From Lachnospiraceae bacterium (GTDB lineage: Bacteria; Bacillota; Clostridia; Lachnospirales; Lachnospiraceae): a stretch of DNA of 11,843 nt. The DNA lies in assembly GCA_019423745.1 (NCBI GenBank), contig JAHZAV010000053.1:1-11843 (forward strand), given 5' to 3'. The position numbers and the translations under genes were made by a program. This document shows, piece by piece, positions 1-7,864 of this stretch (position 1 is the stretch's first letter; every line of letters begins with the position of its first letter). The notes below the pieces were generated by a model. The model saw only the letters and a list, made by a program, of their open reading frames with translations. It did no database searches and was not told the DNA's origin.

Positions 1-79
1 GGCAATACAAAAAATTTATATTTTTTTCATTGTCTACTTGACGGGTAGCACACCACTTTTACTGACCTGGCTTTTTTGT

Positions 80-1147
80 TTATGCCGAACGCTCTCTTGT
101 ATACTGCTGTGGATCACCATAGTAATCCAGAAGCATGGAAGAAAATTTTTCATAAACACCATGTTTGGCTGGTGCCTGCACAATATTCATACCCGGACTG
201 TGATTTCCCTCAATCAACTCCAACGTACCATCTGCCAGAATAGCTACATCCCATCCTACTACCCGAAGGAATGGAAGCTCCTTGGAAGCTTCCTTACACA
301 ATTCCACCACTTCTTTCCATCGTGGAATCTGCACACCTTTAAAAGCAACTCCTGTCATAGGATGTGTAACATAACTATTGGAATATTCATCCAGTCCATC
401 TGTAATAATCTTACCGCTTTCCGGGTCTATTTCGCAGAAAATCCCACCCCCATGAGCATTATCTACGCACAGCCCGTTATTCCCCACTCTCAGGCCGCCT
501 CCGAAGACTTCAAAACGATCGCCGTTTCGAAAGGTAATTACACGTAGTGTATTCAAAGAAGACGGATGAAATACCGCCAGCTCCTTGCAGGATTGTACAA
601 ACTCTTCCGCAAGATATCTCCCTTCACACAATTTCTGATAAAACTCTTCCGGATTTTGTTTTAATAAAAATTCCTCTTCCGTCAATTTAAGAAATCCGAT
701 TCCCCAACTGGAATACTGAGGTTTAAGCGCAATCGTGTGATATTTATGCAAAAAATCACAAAATTCTTTATAACTTGCCTCGGGTACATAAAGCCATCCT
801 CTGTGAATAAACCGTGTAAAGTTTTTCAGAAAAGTTGCTTTGCTTTTCAGGTAAGGTTCAGAATCATTGTTATAGGGCCGCATTAGACGAGTGGCCTCTA
901 CATCCGTAAGATATGTTTTTTGCTGTTTTGTATTTAGATTATAAAATCCAAAAATCATATACTCGCTCTGCGATACTCGCTTCTCTGGATTATTCCTGCG
1001 AACTTTCAGATAGTTGTGAAATAATCTGCTCTTTCCAAATCCCTCCGGAAGCTTGTTCACTCCCTTCATGTATTCCATAAATTTTTCCCGTAGAAGCGGA
1101 TAGGCTTTTACATTTTTTACGATATAATTTTCCGTTAAAATACTCAT
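80..1147 (-). CDS. Sugar-transfer-associated ATP-grasp protein (paralogue D)
   Basis: Predicted ATP-dependent carboxylate ligase of the ATPgrasp_ST type, a cytoplasmic family found in surface-polysaccharide loci; its substrate is unknown. In the 355-residue product I see the ATP-binding lysine in ALKP (about residue 142), the adenine-pocket acidic pair in LAEE (181-182), LNTLR (198-202), DNAHGGG (229-235), HPMTG, GWDVA (from 298) and LELIEGN, whose E and N should bind magnesium. The chosen ATG overlaps the stop of the preceding gene as ATGA, with AAGGAG ten bases upstream. An upstream in-frame GTG (1171) would add eight residues but has no better ribosome site. The N-terminal half shares KTYLT and LYVPEAS blocks with paralogue C, so the two look like a duplication. 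It is the last operon gene in the window. I see no convincing terminator in the 79 bases beyond its TAA stop, so the transcript may continue. Confidence 0.85.
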   Translation of the reverse strand: MSILTENYIVKNVKAYPLLREKFMEYMKGVNKLPEGFGKSRLFHNYLKVRRNNPEKRVSQSEYMIFGFYNLNTKQQKTYLTDVEATRLMRPYNNDSEPYLKSKATFLKNFTRFIHRGWLYVPEASYKEFCDFLHKYHTIALKPQYSSWGIGFLKLTEEEFLLKQNPEEFYQKLCEGRYLAEEFVQSCKELAVFHPSSLNTLRVITFRNGDRFEVFGGGLRVGNNGLCVDNAHGGGIFCEIDPESGKIITDGLDEYSNSYVTHPMTGVAFKGVQIPRWKEVVELCKEASKELPFLRVVGWDVAILADGTLELIEGNHSPGMNIVQAPAKHGVYEKFSSMLLDYYGDPQQYTRERSA

Positions 1148-2133
1148 TTTTCCATTACTCCTTCTAAACACTTTTTTATCAGCGGATATTTTCCTATCCC
1201 ATCAAGCTGGATAATATTTCCGCCGGGCCAATGGCAATTCCCTTCGATCAGCTCCGGTCCCTGCGGTGTAACAGCGATATCCCATCCGATATAACCAATC
1301 TCCGGCATATATTCCATAGCCTGAAAAGCATATGCAATCACTTCATCCCAGCAGGGCACTTCAAAGCCAGGCATATAAAAAGAAGATGCCGGATGATATT
1401 CATAATCCCGAACCTCTTTATTATTTCGCCCTGGTCCTATCACAATCCCATTTTTAAGATTCAAAGGATACGCAATACCACCTGAATGAAAGTTATCTGC
1501 TACCGCCTCTTTTGCCCCACATTTTAAGCATGCTCCTATGAATTGGATTTTTCCCTCCCTATCTCTGGCCATGTTTATACGAATTGAATTTATGCAGGGA
1601 CTGATCTGTTCCAACTTTTCATGCTGGCAAATCTTTTGTTCCACCAAAAGCTTTTGTTTCTGACACCTTTCAAAAAGCTCTTTGCTGTTTCCTATGTCTG
1701 CTGTCTGCAATTTTTCAATTCCCTGTCCCATAAGTCCCCGATCCGGCTTTATCACAACGGTCTTGTACTTATAAATAAAATCCTCAAATTCTGTTCTGGA
1801 AGCCTCCGGTACATACAGGCTGTCCCTTCTTACAAAATCTGAAAAATACTGGTAAAACAAATGTTTATGTGCCAGAATCCGATTACTTTTTTCGGTCATC
1901 AGCCGATTTAACTTGCGGTCTGCTGCTGCCGACCTTCCGGAAGTCAGGTAAGTTTTCCTCTGCCTTTCGTCTAACTCATAAAAACGCAGTACAAAATAAT
2001 TCTCTGGTGAAGCCTGATGGCAATACCCGCAATACAGAGCATCTGCCAAGTATACTGCTGTAAATCCTCCCCTTTGTTTATGAAGTTTTTTTGCCATTTC
2101 ATAAGTTCTTTTACCAGCATTCCATCGAGACAT
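1144..2133 (-). CDS. Sugar-transfer-associated ATP-grasp protein (paralogue C)
   Basis: Predicted cytoplasmic ATP-grasp ligase of the ATPgrasp_ST family, 329 residues. Motifs in order are LYVPEAS (106-112), VVIKPDRGLMGQG (the nucleotide-binding lysine and glycine-rich loop, about 126-138), LLVEQKI, INSIRIN, DNFHSGGIA (213-221), HPASS, GWDIA (about 283) and ELIEGN (294-299). The family is known as ATP-grasp enzymes associated with sugar transfer and thought to form amide-like bonds; the real acceptor is unknown. The ATG at 2133 lies eight bases after AGGAGG, whereas the ATG at 2139 lies only two bases after it, so the shorter start is preferred. The TAG stop of the TupA-like gene lies inside this ribosome site, suggesting coupled translation. 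The gene overlaps paralogue D by four bases and is its closest relative in the window. Confidence 0.85.
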   Translation of the reverse strand: MSRWNAGKRTYEMAKKLHKQRGGFTAVYLADALYCGYCHQASPENYFVLRFYELDERQRKTYLTSGRSAAADRKLNRLMTEKSNRILAHKHLFYQYFSDFVRRDSLYVPEASRTEFEDFIYKYKTVVIKPDRGLMGQGIEKLQTADIGNSKELFERCQKQKLLVEQKICQHEKLEQISPCINSIRINMARDREGKIQFIGACLKCGAKEAVADNFHSGGIAYPLNLKNGIVIGPGRNNKEVRDYEYHPASSFYMPGFEVPCWDEVIAYAFQAMEYMPEIGYIGWDIAVTPQGPELIEGNCHWPGGNIIQLDGIGKYPLIKKCLEGVMEK

Positions 2134-2141
2134 AAACATTT

Positions 2142-2147
2142 CCTCCT
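2142..2147 (-). promoter_or_regulatory. Ribosome binding site of ATP-grasp paralogue C
   Basis: A perfect AGGAGG on the minus strand. Spacing is eight bases to the ATG at 2133 and only two to the ATG at 2139, which decides the start. The first two bases of the motif are also the last two of the TAG stop of the preceding gene, so the ribosome finishing that gene stops on the next gene's initiation site. Confidence 0.75.
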
Positions 2148-3021
2148 ACATCATACTTCCAAAAAGCAAATCTGTCTCAGGAAGACGTTTATTATCCATC
2201 GCTGCTGACGGAGTAAAGGTCATCTCACCAAACCGTATACCTTTCTCTGTCAAATACAGATCTACACGTACAAAAGGGAATCCCCAGCTTAATCTATCAG
2301 CAACTTCAAAAGCCTCCTCTATCCTCTCCGGTTTAGGGAGAGAAAAGTCTTCTGGTGCCTCTTTCCCATCACGGTTAATACGCATAAGCCGGTAATTTCT
2401 ATCAAAAAAGTAAAATCGGGGCCATCCTTCTTCTCTTCCCGCACACACCATAACGCAATAGGCATGTCCATGAAAACAATAAAATTTATAATCTTCCGGC
2501 GGCACTCCTTCCGGGCTGCCAATATATTCTTCTACAATAATTTTTTTATCCACTCCCTTATACTGCATTTCTGAATAATAAGCCCAAAACGGTTGTCTTC
2601 CCCACTTTTTCATTTTATTTTCTGCCACCTTATTATCCAGTTTATCTTTGGAACGACAGATAATATTGTAATCACATCCAAAATTCCATTTCATGGCAAA
2701 ACTTTGTGGCAAAGCATCCCAGTCAATATCTTCAGGCTTGTCATAAACAGCTATAAGTTTATTAAGGCAGTTTTCAAGTCCCCGTTCCCTGACATAATCC
2801 CTTACCCGGTATTTATCTGCACACTGCCTGACCAATTCATTCTTTCCATATTCTTCTAGCTTTAACTTCAATAGCTTTTCATTAAGTGTAACAGGGTTTT
2901 TTAAATCCGGCAAACGCCCAAACTTTTTAAAAAATAAAACTTTTGTATTCAGACGAGGAGAAAAAAAAGAGAGAATGGCAAAAAATGTCCGTTCTGTTTT
3001 TCTAATCTTCTTTTTCTTCAT
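2146..3021 (-). CDS. TupA-like ATP-grasp protein
   Basis: Predicted cytoplasmic ATP-grasp ligase of the TupA-like family, named for the teichuronopeptide gene tupA of alkaliphilic Bacillus and common in Firmicute glycan loci. The 291-residue product has the family layout: a basic N-terminus, a PVTLNEKL block near residue 43, CADKYRVRDYV (67-77), the ATP-site lysine in FAMKWNFG (K111), IIVEEYIG (161-168), DYKFYCFHG (177-185), and a C-terminal metal-binding stretch with VRVD (251-254) and FGEMTFTP (264-271). The glycine often found after the last motif is replaced here by SAAM. The ATG overlaps the stop of the preceding glycosyltransferase as ATGA, with GGGAGG upstream. By analogy it could join an amino acid or peptide to a uronic-acid or amino-sugar unit. 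The family call is firm; the reaction is inference. Confidence 0.85.
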   Translation of the reverse strand: MKKKKIRKTERTFFAILSFFSPRLNTKVLFFKKFGRLPDLKNPVTLNEKLLKLKLEEYGKNELVRQCADKYRVRDYVRERGLENCLNKLIAVYDKPEDIDWDALPQSFAMKWNFGCDYNIICRSKDKLDNKVAENKMKKWGRQPFWAYYSEMQYKGVDKKIIVEEYIGSPEGVPPEDYKFYCFHGHAYCVMVCAGREEGWPRFYFFDRNYRLMRINRDGKEAPEDFSLPKPERIEEAFEVADRLSWGFPFVRVDLYLTEKGIRFGEMTFTPSAAMDNKRLPETDLLFGSMM

Positions 3022-3899
3022 ACTCCTTCCTCCCCACTTGTCTCAAGAATCAGTTCCTCTGCCGCTTTCAACGAATCCATCAGACAATCCATAACAAATT
3101 TTGACCGTCTCACTATAGATTTAAGTTCCTGCTTGGATGCCTGATATTGATAATGAGAGACCTTAAGAGAAGGATCATAACGAACTATATTTCCTTCCCG
3201 CCTGCACAGCCAATCTAATATCTCCATCTCATAATACATATAGGTCTTAGGATAGAAAGGCTCTGGGTGAGTCTCTAAGTAATGGCTTGAAAAAATAACA
3301 CAAGAACCATGCAGAACGACCTCTCTTGCCGGAACAGATGCATCAATACACTGTTTTGCTCTGCGCCTGCGCTGTATATATTTCCAAAGAAATGGGCTGT
3401 TTTTCTCTCCACTGCTTAACAAAAGTAAAATAGGATTTCTACTTCTTTTTACATTGGCTCTCTTTCTTCTTACAGAATCTAAAGTGCATCCCCTAAGACT
3501 TTTGGGGTTTTGATGAATACCCGAAAATACTGAGACAATATCCGGCCCCAAGATATCAAAAGGTTCCTTTTCACTGATTTCTTCTGCTCTTGTAATAAAA
3601 TCTTTCTGATGGATCTCTACATCATTATTTAATACGACCGTAAGCTTTGCAGAAAGATGACTGCATACCCAATTAATTCCCAGGTTATTACCCTTGGCAA
3701 ATCCGGCATTTTCCTCATTCAAAAGAACGGTAATATTATCCTGTTCCGCATATTCTTTCTCCAAAATACGCCCTGTTCCATTGGGAGAAGCATTATCTAC
3801 AATCACAATATGTTTGCTGCCTTCCAATGCCTGGATTCTTTCCACACATGTTTTCGTCATCTCCAGAGCAAGATAATGCAGTATCACAAACGCTGTCAT
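3018..3899 (-). CDS. Family 2 glycosyltransferase (rhamnosyltransferase-like)
   Basis: GT-A fold glycosyltransferase expected to move a sugar from a nucleotide-sugar onto a growing lipid-linked glycan at the cytoplasmic membrane face. The N-terminus is typical: a first beta strand (FVILHY), VIVDNASPNG (32-41), NEENAGFAKGNNLG (61-74), and the metal/nucleotide DxD-type site as NNDVE (91-95). This NAGFAKGNN/NND pattern is that of the dTDP-rhamnosyl and galactofuranosyl transferase subgroup, but the donor cannot be assigned. The C-terminal half has YPKTYMYYEMEILDWLCRREG, which resembles the acceptor-side acidic motif, and no membrane segment. It starts at an ATGA overlap with the previous gene and ends at another with the TupA-like gene, so its translation is probably coupled on both sides. 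Confidence 0.9.
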   Translation of the reverse strand: MTAFVILHYLALEMTKTCVERIQALEGSKHIVIVDNASPNGTGRILEKEYAEQDNITVLLNEENAGFAKGNNLGINWVCSHLSAKLTVVLNNDVEIHQKDFITRAEEISEKEPFDILGPDIVSVFSGIHQNPKSLRGCTLDSVRRKRANVKRSRNPILLLLSSGEKNSPFLWKYIQRRRRAKQCIDASVPAREVVLHGSCVIFSSHYLETHPEPFYPKTYMYYEMEILDWLCRREGNIVRYDPSLKVSHYQYQASKQELKSIVRRSKFVMDCLMDSLKAAEELILETSGEEGV

Positions 3900-4774
3900 T
3901 CTTCCCTCATCCTCCCTCTTCTTCCGGCTGCTGCCCTCAATTGATCGACTGTCCAGTACCCTAAATCATAAAAACTATAACTCAGCTTAAAACTTTTTTT
4001 AAAATGTTTTGCCGCTAATGTTGGGTTCACTTGATGCACTCGTTTTCCCATTCGCCTGTTCATTACAGCTTCACTGCCTGGATACTGCCGATATAAGTCT
4101 GCATGTTTATCATATAGACGATACAGATGGGGATAGGATGCCACTCTGGTTGAAATGCTGTCTTTTCCCACTGCTGATTCCACCAGCGCTTCCGGCAGAT
4201 AACAGAGTGTAAACTCTGCAGCTGCACGAATCCCAAAGTCCCAGTCCTGATAACGTTCTATACTTTCATCAAATTTCAACTTCTCCCAAACGTTTCTATA
4301 CATCAGCATCGTCTGTGTCCCTGCCCGATTTTCTGAAAGAAATGCCTCTAGCATATGTTCTGATTTAAAAGAATGTACGGGAAAATAAAATCGGCTTCCC
4401 TTCTCAGAAATCCGATTCATACCACAAAAACATAATTCCGCTTGATTGGCTATGAGTCTCTTATACTGTTTTTCAAGTTTATCATGATGCCATAAATCAT
4501 CACTATCCTGAAAAGCCAGAAGTTCCCCTCTGGCCAATGCTGCTCCATAATTTCTGGCATAGCAGGCTCCCCGGTTCGTTTCATAGCGTATATACCGAAG
4601 ACGGGGATCCTTTTTTTCTTTAAAAAACTCTTCGGTACCATCTGTGGAGGCATCATCCACTACCAATACCTCAATATGCTTGTAGCTCTGTTGAAGAACA
4701 CTGGCAATAGATTTTGAAAGCTTTTCTTTCCTATTATAAGTAGGAATAATCACCGAAATCAGTTTTTCTTCCAT
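3896..4774 (-). CDS. Family 2 glycosyltransferase
   Basis: Second GT-A glycosyltransferase of the operon, about 292 residues. Visible parts are SVIIPTYNR (the first strand and nucleotide site), VLVVDDASTDGT (36-47), ETNRGACYARNYG (65-77), the DxD-type FQDSDDLW (88-95) and a later acidic motif YQDWDFG (about 175-181) in the position of the catalytic base. This is the common surface-polysaccharide GT2 type; donor and acceptor cannot be read from sequence. The tail is basic (AAAGRRGRMREE) and could lie against the membrane. Start: AAGGAG is seven bases before the ATG at 4774 and four before a tandem ATG at 4777, so either is possible. The gene begins inside the 3' end of the pyruvyl-transferase family gene, an overlap of about 41 bases, and ends in an ATGA overlap with the next glycosyltransferase. 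Confidence 0.9.
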   Translation of the reverse strand: MEEKLISVIIPTYNRKEKLSKSIASVLQQSYKHIEVLVVDDASTDGTEEFFKEKKDPRLRYIRYETNRGACYARNYGAALARGELLAFQDSDDLWHHDKLEKQYKRLIANQAELCFCGMNRISEKGSRFYFPVHSFKSEHMLEAFLSENRAGTQTMLMYRNVWEKLKFDESIERYQDWDFGIRAAAEFTLCYLPEALVESAVGKDSISTRVASYPHLYRLYDKHADLYRQYPGSEAVMNRRMGKRVHQVNPTLAAKHFKKSFKLSYSFYDLGYWTVDQLRAAAGRRGRMREE

Positions 4775-5618
4775 CATCTAACTCCTTCCTTGCCGGAAAA
4801 GGAAATACTTCCTGTAAAGCTTTCTTTTTTTCTTCCACAACTTCCGGACAAATTTTATACTGTTCCTCTATCCAGCCTATTTCCGGAAATGGCATTGTAC
4901 GAATATCATAGGAACAATGCGTTATTCCGTAAGCTGAATAGTAGTCATCAAATTTGTACCCGTCACCCAACAGCCGGTCTCCAAATTCTATATGCAGATT
5001 AGGAATCCCCAAACTATCAGCCACAATAAGTCCATGCAGACTACTGGAAAGGATACAGCGACACCTTGCAATTTCTCGTACAACTTCCAGCGGATCATCT
5101 TTCACATTAATAAGACACGCATTATCATACCTGCTCAGTAACTTTTCTGTTTGAGGATCTTGAAGATCACATAGGTGGGGAACAATTCCTACCTGATATC
5201 TCTTTTTAGGCAGGCTGTCTAATACTTCTGAAGCCAGAATTCCCGGATCAGCCGTTGGAATATCCAGCTTTTTCTTTACCATTCCGGAAACAGCCTTTCT
5301 TGTCAACTCACCTCGAACTGCACAAAATTCCATATTTTTTTTAAAAAATTTCCCCTCGCTGTCTGTATAATTGATGAAACCCGTTCCCCAGATAAACACA
5401 TGCGGCTTTTGTACTCCATTTATCCTTTGCTGCATTCGCATAGGCACCGTTCCATGTAAAGTATACATACCAAGACAGCTTCCAATGGCACACAGTTCAC
5501 CATCTAAAAAGGAATGACGCTCTACTTTGTAGCCGAAACATTTTTCAATAATCAACTCATTCAGTTCATCTCCCATATTGCGAATTTTACTGTAATATAC
5601 CTTGATTTTTTTCGCCAT
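4734..5618 (-). CDS. Polysaccharide pyruvyl transferase family protein
   Basis: Member of the family that includes enzymes adding pyruvate ketals from phosphoenolpyruvate to glycans. Evidence (294-residue product): N-terminal KIKVYYSKIRNMGDELNE with the usual GDxxN, FIWGTGF (about 75-81), CAVRGELTRK (about 99-108), ADPGIL (about 123-128), and the nucleotide-binding-like CILSSSLHGLIVADSLGIPN (188-207), followed by KFDDYYSAYG. The last two blocks are strongly diagnostic. The ATG at 5618 has AAGGG seven bases upstream and fits the family N-terminus; an in-frame ATG at 5645 would add nine residues with a weaker ribosome site. It follows paralogue B with a gap of 40 bases. Some family members perform other glycan modifications, so true pyruvylation is likely but not proven. 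If correct, the product glycan carries acidic ketal groups. Confidence 0.88.
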   Translation of the reverse strand: MAKKIKVYYSKIRNMGDELNELIIEKCFGYKVERHSFLDGELCAIGSCLGMYTLHGTVPMRMQQRINGVQKPHVFIWGTGFINYTDSEGKFFKKNMEFCAVRGELTRKAVSGMVKKKLDIPTADPGILASEVLDSLPKKRYQVGIVPHLCDLQDPQTEKLLSRYDNACLINVKDDPLEVVREIARCRCILSSSLHGLIVADSLGIPNLHIEFGDRLLGDGYKFDDYYSAYGITHCSYDIRTMPFPEIGWIEEQYKICPEVVEEKKKALQEVFPFPARKELDDGRKTDFGDYSYL

Positions 5619-5658
5619 CCCATATCCCTTCTCTACATCTGACATGTCTCTATTTCCG

Positions 5659-6714
5659 CTATTCCAAATGCAGAACTACTTTTTCGTAACGTCCATCGTC
5701 TTCAAATTTAACGCCATGCACCGCGTCAAAAAGAGGCTGATACCCGTACCCCTCTGTTATCCATCCAAACCCAGCATACTGTGCTGTCATAAATCCCGGT
5801 ATTGTATTGGCTTCTACAAGAATCGGACCTTCTCCGGTAATCGCAACATCCCATCCAATGTTGGATATTTTACTTCCCAGAGGAACTGCTTGACGCATCA
5901 TCTGGATGATTTCGTTCCAATAATTCAGTTTTAATCCTTTAAATGTTATACCAGTCATAGGATGGGTCTGATATATCTTTCCACTATTTTGGTCTACAGC
6001 GTCTGTCAAAACCTCACCGGTCCGTATATCTATCATTGCAGTCAATGCATCTTTACATCCATTAGAAATCTGTTTTTGACGTGCTACTGTAAGTACAGGG
6101 GCAAAAAGAAATTTCCCTTCTGGCGAACTTACAGAATAAAAACGAATGATGCTCACAGCATTCGGATTCAGTCTGCTCAGCATATCCTCCTGACAAATAT
6201 ACTCTTCAACAATCCCATTACCACCTTTTTGGATATATTGCAGAGCTTCTTCCATCTTATCCTGTGTTTCTATCTGAAAAATACGAATTCCCTGCCCCAT
6301 TCCTTTGCAGTTAGGCTTATAAACAATACGACCATTCTTTTCTGCCATTTCCTTTAGTATTGTTAGATTTATGTCTGTAGCACGCACACAGCTGCGCCCA
6401 TAAAACTCTGCAAATACTTTTGAAAAGATATACTTATTCATCAGTATTCCAATATAACGCCTGTCTGTAAATTGCTTTCGGAACTGCATGCGGGTCCATA
6501 GGGTAGATACCGTCTTCTTCTGTTCTAGATTTAAGTTCGCATATCCCGTCCATTCATATTCCGCAAACGAAATATGGTTTAGCCGCTTAGCCTGCAAAAT
6601 ATCTCTTTCTATATCCCTTGAATTCTGCCCATATCTTTCAGCATACTCCACCGAGAATTTTCGTATATGCTTTCTTGCATTCAGATATTTTTTTGCCTCA
6701 TCTATCTGCTTCAT
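5659..6714 (-). CDS. Sugar-transfer-associated ATP-grasp protein (paralogue B)
   Basis: Predicted ATP-grasp ligase of the ATPgrasp_ST family, about 351 residues and cytoplasmic. It has RIVYKPNCKGMGQGIRIF (ATP lysine plus glycine-rich loop), IVEEYICQ, VSIIRFYSV, HPMTGITFKG, NIGWDVAITG and LVEANTIPG. It differs from A, C and D at the position of their (D)N-x-x-(G/A)GGI motif: here the stretch reads NGCKDALTAMID, without the double glycine, so substrate or metal geometry may differ. Chosen start: the ATG at 6714, with GAGGG six bases upstream. A longer frame from a TTG at 6744 lacks support. The start lies inside the 3' end of paralogue A (17-base overlap), which implies coupling. The family call is firm; the reaction is not known. 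Confidence 0.85.
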   Translation of the reverse strand: MKQIDEAKKYLNARKHIRKFSVEYAERYGQNSRDIERDILQAKRLNHISFAEYEWTGYANLNLEQKKTVSTLWTRMQFRKQFTDRRYIGILMNKYIFSKVFAEFYGRSCVRATDINLTILKEMAEKNGRIVYKPNCKGMGQGIRIFQIETQDKMEEALQYIQKGGNGIVEEYICQEDMLSRLNPNAVSIIRFYSVSSPEGKFLFAPVLTVARQKQISNGCKDALTAMIDIRTGEVLTDAVDQNSGKIYQTHPMTGITFKGLKLNYWNEIIQMMRQAVPLGSKISNIGWDVAITGEGPILVEANTIPGFMTAQYAGFGWITEGYGYQPLFDAVHGVKFEDDGRYEKVVLHLE

Positions 6715-7813
6715 TACAATCCCTCTTCTCATGCATCTGAGCAATTAGGTTTTCCAGTTCCTGTCGGCGCCCTATTTTCTCTACCATCTGCATCGCTCCC
6801 ATTTGTGCCGTACAGTTTGCCTCAACCATACACCAACCTTTGTCTTTACTGAACGCCAGATCCCATCCACAGTAATGATTATCCGGAATCATCATCGCTG
6901 CCTCTTTTACCATTGCCACAGCCTGATCCCACTGTGGGATCTGAAATCCCCGAAAGCGAACTCCACTGTCCGGATGACACACATAACTATGTCCTTTTTT
7001 GTCCGCCCCATCGGTATAAAGAACACCACTGCACGGATCAATAAGTGCGCTGATTCCCCCAGCGCTGAAATTATCTACAAAACTTCCTTCCCTTCCCATC
7101 CGAAGAGAAGGATGAAACAGACGAATTTCTGGTTCATTATCCTCATTTTGGATAATCACTGTTGGAATTCTCAGCGTATTAACAGATCCTTCATGTATGC
7201 AGGCCATTTCTTCTCCCTGTTTGATCCGTTCCTCTATAACAGCGCCATTTTTTCGGTAGTTGGCATGCGCTTCTTCCACTGAACTGTACATGTCCATATT
7301 TTCAATTCTTACCGACTTACCAAACGCTGCATATACAGGTTTAACCACATAATCTCCATGCCGTTCTGCAAATTCTTTTAACTTTTTCAAATTTTCTTCG
7401 GTTGGCTTTTCATCCTTTTTAATGCGGATCACTTCCCGCTTGTACATATCCTCAAATTTCTTATAAGTTCTATATTTATTTTCCAGTATATCTGTGTTTT
7501 TACGCTGATTCATACGGGGATAAAAACTCATTCTTATTCCCTCTGTGATAAAAGATTCTCTGTATTGTGAATCTTTTCCTTCATAATCATAAAGGAAATA
7601 TTCACTATAATAAGAACCATATTTAAAAAGACTTCGCACCATATCTCGCTTCAACGCACGTACGTACTTGCGATCTTCAAAAATTTCCGCTCCTTTATAC
7701 TTCTCAATGATCTCATCAATCTTATCTCTCTTTCGCCAGTAATAATTTCCTTTTCGATACCAAGTCTCAAAACGGATCTTTTTGTAGATTTTTCTGCGAT
7801 ATTCCCGCAGCAT
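6698..7813 (-). CDS. Sugar-transfer-associated ATP-grasp protein (paralogue A)
   Basis: First gene of the operon, about 371 residues, predicted cytoplasmic ATP-grasp ligase. The N-terminal 130 residues are rich in Lys, Arg, Tyr and Glu and probably form a helical cap. The ATP-grasp part then shows YVVKPVYAAFGKSVRIE (lysine and loop), AVIEERIKQ, VNTLRIPTV, DNFSAGGISALIDP, HPDSGVRFRG, YCGWDLAF and MVEANCTAQMG. The glycine loop is less canonical (AAFGKS) than in B and C (GMGQG/LMGQG). Start: ATG with GGGAGG eight bases upstream. A longer frame from a GTG at 7891 would begin in the loop of a leader hairpin and has an unusual 26-residue extension, so it was not used. Its position behind the control region makes it the operon-leading gene. 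Confidence 0.85.
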   Translation of the reverse strand: MLREYRRKIYKKIRFETWYRKGNYYWRKRDKIDEIIEKYKGAEIFEDRKYVRALKRDMVRSLFKYGSYYSEYFLYDYEGKDSQYRESFITEGIRMSFYPRMNQRKNTDILENKYRTYKKFEDMYKREVIRIKKDEKPTEENLKKLKEFAERHGDYVVKPVYAAFGKSVRIENMDMYSSVEEAHANYRKNGAVIEERIKQGEEMACIHEGSVNTLRIPTVIIQNEDNEPEIRLFHPSLRMGREGSFVDNFSAGGISALIDPCSGVLYTDGADKKGHSYVCHPDSGVRFRGFQIPQWDQAVAMVKEAAMMIPDNHYCGWDLAFSKDKGWCMVEANCTAQMGAMQMVEKIGRRQELENLIAQMHEKRDCNEADR

Positions 7814-7821
7814 ATTATCTT

Positions 7822-7827
7822 CCTCCC
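7822..7827 (-). promoter_or_regulatory. Ribosome binding site of the operon-leading gene
   Basis: GGGAGG on the minus strand, eight bases before the ATG at 7813. It fixes the start of ATP-grasp paralogue A and rules against the longer GTG frame. Confidence 0.75.
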
Positions 7828-7864
7828 ATCTCACGGACGAAGATGCCCGCATTTCCTTTTTTAC

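Noticed and set aside
9..26. AT-only palindrome (AAAAAAT, four-base loop, ATTTTTT) as the operon terminator
   Set aside because: The stem has no GC pairs and would be too unstable; homopolymer runs make it likely by chance.
38..547. Open frame of 169 codons on the plus strand
   Set aside because: It lies antisense to ATP-grasp paralogue D, has a low-complexity composition rich in Cys, His and Ile, no ribosome site and no recognisable domain.
5962..6357. Open frame of 131 codons on the plus strand
   Set aside because: Antisense to ATP-grasp paralogue B, whose motifs are unmistakable; no ribosome site or family features.
6803..7282. Open frame of 159 codons on the plus strand
   Set aside because: Antisense to ATP-grasp paralogue A; no family features.
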